From Oscillospiraceae bacterium (GTDB taxonomy: Bacteria > Bacillota_A > Clostridia > Oscillospirales > Acutalibacteraceae): a stretch of DNA of 8,256 nt. Shown one piece after another: positions 6,201-8,256 of the stretch; the stretch's first letter is position 1; each line of letters begins with the position of its first letter. Under the pieces are notes generated by a model that was not told the DNA's origin, ran no database searches, and was given only the letters and a program-made list of their open reading frames with translations. The position numbers were made by a program, and so were the translations under genes. The stretch spans positions 560 to 8,815 of the forward strand of contig DOWI01000317.1 in NCBI GenBank assembly GCA_003519645.1, given 5' to 3'.

Positions 6201-8256
6201 TATAAATGATGGCAGTAAAGTCCTTAATGACATAGAAATAAGGCTGACCCATGTTGAAAGCGGTGAGATTTTAAAAAGCGAATCCATAAAGCAGCTGGAT
6301 CCAGGGCAGGAATTCCCCATTAATTTTCTTTTCCCGGCAAGTGGCCTGCAAAAAGACGTGGCCGGTAAAATCAATATGGTCTTAGAGGCTGTTGTTCCGG
6401 AGGACATAGATGAGCAATCCACAGAGGACAATGAATGGGAATTTGCCTTAGAGCCTGCGCCAATATTGGTAATCAGTACGACTCCCGGCCTTGATGAAGA
6501 GAAGGTGGTCGTTGATACGGCTGTGACTTTAAGCTTTAATATGACGGTTAACGAAGGCACCGGGTTTGATGCAATCATCCTGGAAGATGAAGATTTGAAT
6601 GAGGTAGAGGTGAACAAAACCCTTGATGGTGACATCCTGACAGTGACACCTCTGAGCCCTCTGGAGAATCATACCCGGTACACATTAACCTTACCTGTCA
6701 ATGCGTTGGGCGATGACTATGGGCATGTCATTGATGAGCTTTATACCATGAGCTTTACCACCACATCCGGAAATCCGGAGGTGTCTTTCTCCTATCCCGG
6801 TAACGGAATGGAGGAAACAACCTTGGATACCGACATCCGTCTGAAGTTCAACCAGAATGTATCCGAAGGACCTACATATATGGATATTCGTTTGATCGGA
6901 CCGAATGATACAAAAATCCCCATATCGGTGTTTATTCAAGGTGAATGGCTTGTGGTCAAGCCGAAAGGAAACCTAAGCAGCGACACAACCTATTCTCTTA
7001 TTGTTCCAGGTGGTGCGGTCGAAAATGACGATAAGGCACTGCAAGAAGATTACGAACTTGAATTTTCAACAGTCAGCTCTGACGGTAGCAGTGATGATAA
7101 TGGAAACGACCCCAACGATGAGGATGACAGTGACAATGGCAAGGATAAGGGCGATAGTAAAGGTGAATCAGATCAAACTAAGTCCTACTACGCCAATATA
7201 GATGCAACCGGAGGCTCGCAAGATGCCCAGGTACCTATTACAGTAAATAGCCAAACCGGTCAGGCTTCGGTTGACTTGAGAGAAATGGCTGAAGAAATAT
7301 TCGGGAGAGATGAAAATACAGTTATCGGTGTTCCTTCCATACCTGGCGTGAATACTTATACTCTGGAAATGTTAGCTGCAACGCTTTCCGGCGGTAGTGG
7401 GAAAGCTTCACTGACGTTCGAAACGCCTGTAGGCAGTGTCAAAATAAAACCCGGCATGTTGTCGGGAATGTCAGGGTTAGAGGGAAAGACAGTGGGCATC
7501 AGCATCGCTGCGGGTGATAAGACAAAGCTATCCGATGAAATCAGAAAAACCCTTGGTGACCGTCCTTTAGTTGAACTCACTCTTACACTGGACGGAAAAC
7601 CGGTCGACTGGAACAACCCTGCTGTGCCTGTTACAGTAACCATACCCTATATTCCAACTGCAGAGGAGCTTTTAAATCAAGAAAGCATTATTGTATGGTA
7701 TGTTGACGGCAGCGGTCGCGTCGTATCAGTACCAAATGGTCATTATGACCCGATTAGCGGGACGGTGACTTTCATTACCACCCATTTCAGCTATTATGCA
7801 GTGGTATATAATCCGGTAAGCTTCAAGGACGTGGCTGCAGGTGAATGGTACAAAAAAGCCGTGGACTTTATCGCTGCAAGGAAGATAACATTGGGTACCG
7901 GAAATGGAAACTTCAGTCCAAAGGCTATGATTACCCGAGGTGAATTTATAACGCTCTTGATGCGGGCTTACGAAATAGCTCCGGATGAAAATCCTGCGGA
8001 TAACTTTAGCGATGGAGGTAATACCTATTATACAGGTTATCTTGCTGCGGCAAAGCGGCTTGGGATATCTCAGGGAGTAGGTAATAACCTGTTTGCACCG
8101 GGCAATGAAATTACACGCCAAGAGGTGTTCACCATGCTGTATAACGCACTCAGGGTTATTGACAGGCTCCCCCAAGGCAGCTCCGGCAAGACCCTCACTA
8201 ACTTTACTGATGCAGATGAAATCAGCATATGGGCGAAAGAAGCCATTACGCTGCTT
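1..8256 (+). CDS. Giant modular cell-surface protein with Ig-like, PKD, propeller-like, CARDB and SLH domains (internal fragment, both ends missing)
   Basis: Frame 1 is open through all 2,752 codons, and recognisable domains run through it in one frame, so this is a single gene cut at both ends. The product is a wall-associated surface protein of Gram-positive type: repeated beta-sandwich domains form a stalk and C-terminal SLH domains would bind secondary cell wall polymer. Order by residue: atrophied Ig x4 (1-366), SbsA-type Ig x4 (370-803), PKD (806-891), unassigned beta regions (892-1460), linker, seven blade-like repeats (1536-1932), CARDB-type x2 (1942-2154), SbsA-type Ig x2 (2155-2360), acidic linker, pre-SLH domain (2396-2604), SLH (from 2607). 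There are only six Cys (464, 482, 927, 1848, 1996, 2053). No LPXTG motif, transmembrane segment or catalytic motif was seen. Start and signal peptide lie upstream; the third SLH repeat is cut, so the stop should follow soon after the window. Adhesin, matrix or scaffold roles are inferred; the ligand is unknown. Confidence 0.96.
226..510 (+). repeat. Atrophied bacterial Ig repeat 2
   Basis: Residues 76-170, a full copy. It opens with SADSLWL (81-87), has the core ISWTS (118-122, Trp120), then NGTVTKPSYTQGD, a VELTAKINKG strand pair and the closing YTVTVKAL (163-170). Trp120 lies 95 residues after Trp25 of copy 1. It is a structural stalk module and no binding residues are evident. Confidence 0.9.
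511..804 (+). repeat. Atrophied bacterial Ig repeat 3
   Basis: Residues 171-268. It has the same plan: a WLTWDI opening segment near 184-189, the core ISWTS (216-220, Trp218), NGEVTQPAFSLGE, ILTAKISKG and the closing FELTVKTL (261-268). Trp218 is 98 residues after the Trp of copy 2. The opening segment is longer and more polar (RNGNSDPNN) than in copy 2. Confidence 0.9.
805..1098 (+). repeat. Atrophied bacterial Ig repeat 4
   Basis: Residues 269-366. It has the opening ADIKWLDI, the core AISWSS (313-318, Trp316), SGEVERPEYTEG, VTLTAVFSKG and the closing YTVMAL. Trp316 is exactly 98 residues after that of copy 3. It shares the stretch PNGSAISWSS with copy 1, but the DNA differs at many synonymous sites, so the likeness is not a recent duplication. 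It is followed by a DTTPP linker that starts the next domain type. Confidence 0.9.
1108..1455 (+). other. SbsA/Big_5-type Ig domain N1 (divergent)
   Basis: Residues 370-485. TPPSIISI opens the domain, the central strand is RFYVNFDEEL, and LKPGASYELVIPS (about 450-463) followed by LSDKYGNPL matches the family pattern of L-x-x-x-x-x-Y-x-L-x-I-P then x-D-x-x-G-N. An insertion around KSYDTPFDNPELPW makes it longer than the usual 100 residues or so. It holds two of the protein's six cysteines, 464 and 482, which are close enough that a disulfide is possible. Confidence 0.65.
1456..1785 (+). other. SbsA/Big_5-type Ig domain N2
   Basis: Residues 486-595. It begins with VVSSTPMNSEKDVDLNLSQI, the family opening in which a Pro-containing turn leads to a strand, then ISIKFN. 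It ends with LDQGLVYRLIIPAGFVKD and the strand TIQFIT. Length and strand order fit a single Big_5-type Ig domain serving as a stalk unit. Confidence 0.75.
1786..2094 (+). other. SbsA/Big_5-type Ig domain N3
   Basis: Residues 596-698. It opens with VYPQEGQADIDIHQSIDVGF, carries LVPFQPLKPNTVYTLYGP in the position of the family's late strands, and closes with FELSFKTG, the counterpart of the usual F-x-T end. The usual D-x-x-G-N turn before the last strand is replaced by SVFNPSQ, so this copy is somewhat degenerate. Confidence 0.7.
2101..2409 (+). other. SbsA/Big_5-type Ig domain N4
   Basis: Residues 701-803. The opening ISPADGARDVPVNKAVEIEF (706-725) is close to the textbook start of this family: Pro-x-Asp-Gly-x-x-x-Val-Pro, then an alternating strand. 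It continues with IEFLDSKGNSV, a strand YFIHIPKGAYKGEG and the end strand YKYFFITD. This is the clearest of the four N-terminal copies and supports the call on its neighbours. Confidence 0.82.
2416..2673 (+). other. PKD domain
   Basis: Residues 806-891. The hallmark YEWDFADGS (843-851) is the W-D-F-G-D-G type motif of PKD domains. It is followed at the expected distance by HIFNKPGNYLVKLKV (860-874), matching the conserved H-x-Y/F-x-x-x-G-x-Y-x-V-x-L-x-V strand pair, and by the closing strand EKEINIL. PKD modules are Ig-like folds used as spacers or protein and sugar contacts in surface proteins and secreted hydrolases. The DNA here is unusually AT-rich (see findings). Confidence 0.9.
2674..3600 (+). 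other. Beta-rich region, probably two or three Ig-like domains, unassigned
   Basis: Residues 892-1200. It is full of alternating strands and short turns, with no recognised family. A first sandwich may span about 892-996 (VGVSLYKHGVLQKEY, then YTFTFTPESGHLGNYELVFT, which resembles Ig-like domains with an extended F-T-P-x-x-x-G-x-Y pair). A second may span about 1000-1084. A third, about 1095-1196, contains FEWRPGNVLRVGDNLMVRMV (1160-1179), a pattern typical of Ig-like repeats where W-x-P is followed by a G-x-N turn, and ends at NWWYYPVEVLP. The boundaries are guesses from strand pattern. Confidence 0.5.
3601..4380 (+). other. Unrecognised Gly-rich alternating beta region
   Basis: Residues 1201-1460. 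I do not recognise a family. It begins with VSVRYVDGTYELSLATPFNE, then a Gly-rich loop DGSGFGIGS (1241-1249). A basic cluster KGKKSIKKVK (1289-1298) is followed at once by IEVEIEVEG. From there run many short strands with alternating polar and non-polar residues: IEGKLELGAYVGGTLII (1351-1367), VEASVTGSYGLGEVVGSV (1387-1404), YIEANVDINAMVTASF (1418-1433). The pattern fits a large beta-sheet body such as a solenoid, prism or barrel-like fold. It sits between the Ig stalk and the predicted propeller, so a role in ligand contact or self-assembly is possible but inferred. Confidence 0.45.
3904..3927 (+). repeat. Short GAAGTA-like hexamer repeat
   Basis: Four in-frame hexamers, GAAGTA, GAAATA, GAAGTA and GAAGGC, encode Glu-Val, Glu-Ile, Glu-Val and Glu-Gly. 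This creates the alternating IEVEIEVEG strand. It is imperfect and short, so it may simply reflect selection for an amphipathic strand. Confidence 0.6.
4381..4605 (+). other. Linker between beta region and propeller
   Basis: Residues 1461-1535. It contains a mixed-charge, probably partly helical stretch (LDPEAEQVAESSGLKLRDR) and a short strand segment STKLMFRAGTRASTGGIFML. No domain was recognised. The last strand FMLAGTKP and LMENIYP may belong to the propeller as its closing strand. Confidence 0.4.
4606..5796 (+). other. Predicted seven-bladed beta-propeller
   Basis: Residues 1536-1932. Seven consecutive units of about 48-63 residues each begin with a short polar turn and a hydrophobic strand ending in Trp or Tyr: LWLIW (1550-1554), TLMAW (1604-1608), LLVW (1668-1671), LLLY (1733-1736), FITW (1788-1791), ALVY (1833-1836), LAVAY (1885-1889). 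Several units also carry a late G-x-W-S/E motif: TWSDP (1578-1582), GWSAP (1706-1710), TWEDA (1761-1765), VWSGE (1858-1862). This is how propellers of the sialidase/BNR-like group look, but there is no proper Asp-box and no catalytic residues, so a binding rather than hydrolytic role is more likely. The count of seven comes from reading the repeats by eye. Confidence 0.6.
5824..6126 (+). other. CARDB-type domain 1
   Basis: Residues 1942-2042. It follows the pattern of CARDB (cell adhesion related domain found in bacteria): VFATALNQGDFAEKAVVALY (1955-1974), where an N-x-G turn precedes a strand ending in L-Y-D-G, then SGKFIASS, a VEIEWLVPSE strand (2001-2010), and an end with the acidic ITEKDGNNNTINLNI (2027-2041) carrying the typical E-x-x-x-N-N signature. 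It would be an Ig-like stalk or adhesion module. Confidence 0.85.
6127..6462 (+). other. CARDB-type domain 2 (degenerate)
   Basis: Residues 2043-2154. It repeats the plan of the domain before it: VGITDLICEN, LSAVIINDGSKVLNDIEIRL (N-x-G turn plus strand), a QLDPGQEFPINFLF strand in place of the I-x-W-x-x-P strand, and EDIDEQSTEDNEWEFAL at the end. The usual Asn-Asn of the last turn reads Asn-Glu, and the L-Y-D-G motif is lost, so it is a divergent copy. Confidence 0.7.
6463..6768 (+). other. SbsA/Big_5-type Ig domain C1
   Basis: Residues 2155-2256. It has STTPGLDEEKVVVDTAVTLS and then FN (2180), the family's Pro-turn-Val then alternating strand. ILTVTPLSPL (2212-2221), TRYTLTLP (2225-2232), a D-x-x-G-H turn and the end strand MSFTTTS (2250-2256) follow. 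This is a near-canonical copy, better conserved than most of the N-terminal set. Confidence 0.9.
6769..7080 (+). other. SbsA/Big_5-type Ig domain C2
   Basis: Residues 2257-2360. It has SYPGNGMEETTLDTDIRLKF (2264-2283), then WLVVKPKGNLSSDTTYSLIV (2316-2335), PGGAVENDD and the end strand LEFSTVS (2353-2359). It adjoins the previous copy without a linker and is followed directly by the acidic linker. Confidence 0.88.
7081..7185 (+). other. Asp/Asn/Ser/Gly-rich acidic linker
   Basis: Residues 2361-2395 are almost all Asp, Asn, Ser, Gly, Glu and Lys, with no aliphatic or aromatic residue. Asp and Glu dominate the first half and Lys enters in the second. It is a flexible spacer between the stalk and the anchor region. 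The density of Asp/Asn would allow calcium binding, but no regular calcium-loop repeat is visible. Confidence 0.85.
7186..7812 (+). other. Pre-SLH domain (uncharacterised module often found before SLH repeats)
   Basis: Residues 2396-2604. From memory of SLH proteins in Bacillota, the closing part is a familiar arrangement: VTVTIPYIPTAEEL (2544-2557), IIVWYVDGSGRVVSVPNG (2563-2580), YDPISGTVTF (2582-2591) and TTHFSYYAVVYN (2593-2604), leading straight into the first SLH repeat. The earlier half has ITVNSQTGQASVDL and a short helix-like stretch DLREMAEEIFG, then TLSGGSGKASLTFETPVGSV. The function is unknown; it probably positions the anchor. Confidence 0.7.
7819..7971 (+). repeat. SLH repeat 1
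   Basis: Residues 2607-2657. FKDV...WY (Trp2616) opens the repeat, then AVDFIAARKITLGTGNGNFS, then ITRGEFITLLMRAY (2644-2657). ITRGEF contains the TRGE form (2645-2648) of the TRAE motif. In characterised SLH domains the Arg of this motif contacts the pyruvylated secondary cell wall polymer. It is complete and intact, so anchoring should be functional. Confidence 0.95.
8002..8148 (+). repeat. SLH repeat 2
   Basis: Residues 2668-2716. NFSDGGNTYYTGYLAAAKRL (2668-2687) is followed by GISQGVGNNLFAPGNEITRQ and EVFTMLYNA. The ligand motif reads TRQE (2705-2708): Thr, Arg and Glu are kept, with Gln in the variable third place. The usual Trp after the opening F-x-D is replaced by Tyr. Confidence 0.93.
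8200..8256 (+). repeat. SLH repeat 3 (partial, cut by window end)
   Basis: Residues 2734-2752. NFTDADEISIWAKEAITLL matches the opening helix of an SLH repeat, with F-x-D and a Trp followed by A-K-E-A. The rest, including its TRAE-type motif, lies beyond the window. Three SLH repeats are usual, so this is probably the last one (inference). Confidence 0.85.

Noticed and set aside
6180..6635. Antisense open frame of 151 codons
   Set aside because: It is opposite the CARDB 2 and SbsA-type C1 domains; the translation is Ser/Thr-rich low-complexity sequence without domain features.
7081..7185. Dockerin or thrombospondin type 3 calcium repeats
   Set aside because: No regular D-x-D-x-D/N-G-x-x-D spacing or paired loops; the stretch is simply acidic and low in complexity.
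7001..7201. Plus-strand open frame of 66 codons in another frame
   Set aside because: It covers the acidic linker; its Met/Thr-rich translation comes from reading GAT-rich DNA out of frame.
7726..8175. Antisense open frame of 149 codons
   Set aside because: It is opposite the well-conserved pre-SLH and SLH region, which explains the coding signal on the plus strand.
1..8256. Several genes, mobile elements, CRISPR array, RNA genes or promoters
   Set aside because: There is no non-coding gap, no stop in frame 1, no short direct repeats with spacers, and no tRNA- or rRNA-like sequence. The window is interior to one gene.

Overview
The whole 8,256-base window is the inside of one gene. Reading from base 1 on the plus strand, all 2,752 codons are open, with no stop, no start region and no intergenic DNA. 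The gene runs off both edges, so promoter, ribosome binding site, signal peptide, stop codon and terminator all lie outside. The visible part encodes about 300 kDa of a giant, modular surface protein that ends in S-layer homology (SLH) domains.

Organism: SLH anchoring, SbsA-type Ig repeats, an atrophied bacterial Ig array and CARDB domains on one chain point to a Gram-positive, spore-former-type Bacillota (Paenibacillaceae or Clostridia). GC is moderate (hand counts of single 60-base lines range from 25 to 57 percent) and ATA and AGA codons are frequent. Genus cannot be told from the sequence. Only six cysteines occur in 2,752 residues, as is common for exported Gram-positive surface proteins.

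Layout in residues of the visible chain: 1-366, four atrophied bacterial Ig repeats, the first cut by the window edge; 370-803, four SbsA/Big_5-type Ig domains of varying quality; 806-891, a PKD domain; 892-1200, beta-rich, Ig-like, not assigned; 1201-1460, a Gly-rich alternating beta region that I do not recognise; 1461-1535, a linker; 1536-1932, seven blade-like repeats, probably a beta-propeller; 1942-2154, two CARDB-type domains; 2155-2360, two clear SbsA/Big_5 domains; 2361-2395, an Asp/Asn/Ser/Gly linker; 2396-2604, a domain often found just before SLH domains; 2607-2752, two SLH repeats and the start of a third.

How it would work (inference): the C-terminal SLH domains hold the protein to secondary cell wall polymer. 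The Ig, CARDB and PKD modules form a long stalk, and the unassigned beta region and propeller are the likely ligand-binding or contact parts. No enzyme active site, toxin, defence gene, mobile element or RNA gene was seen. The most useful targets are the unassigned region at residues 1201-1460 and the predicted propeller.
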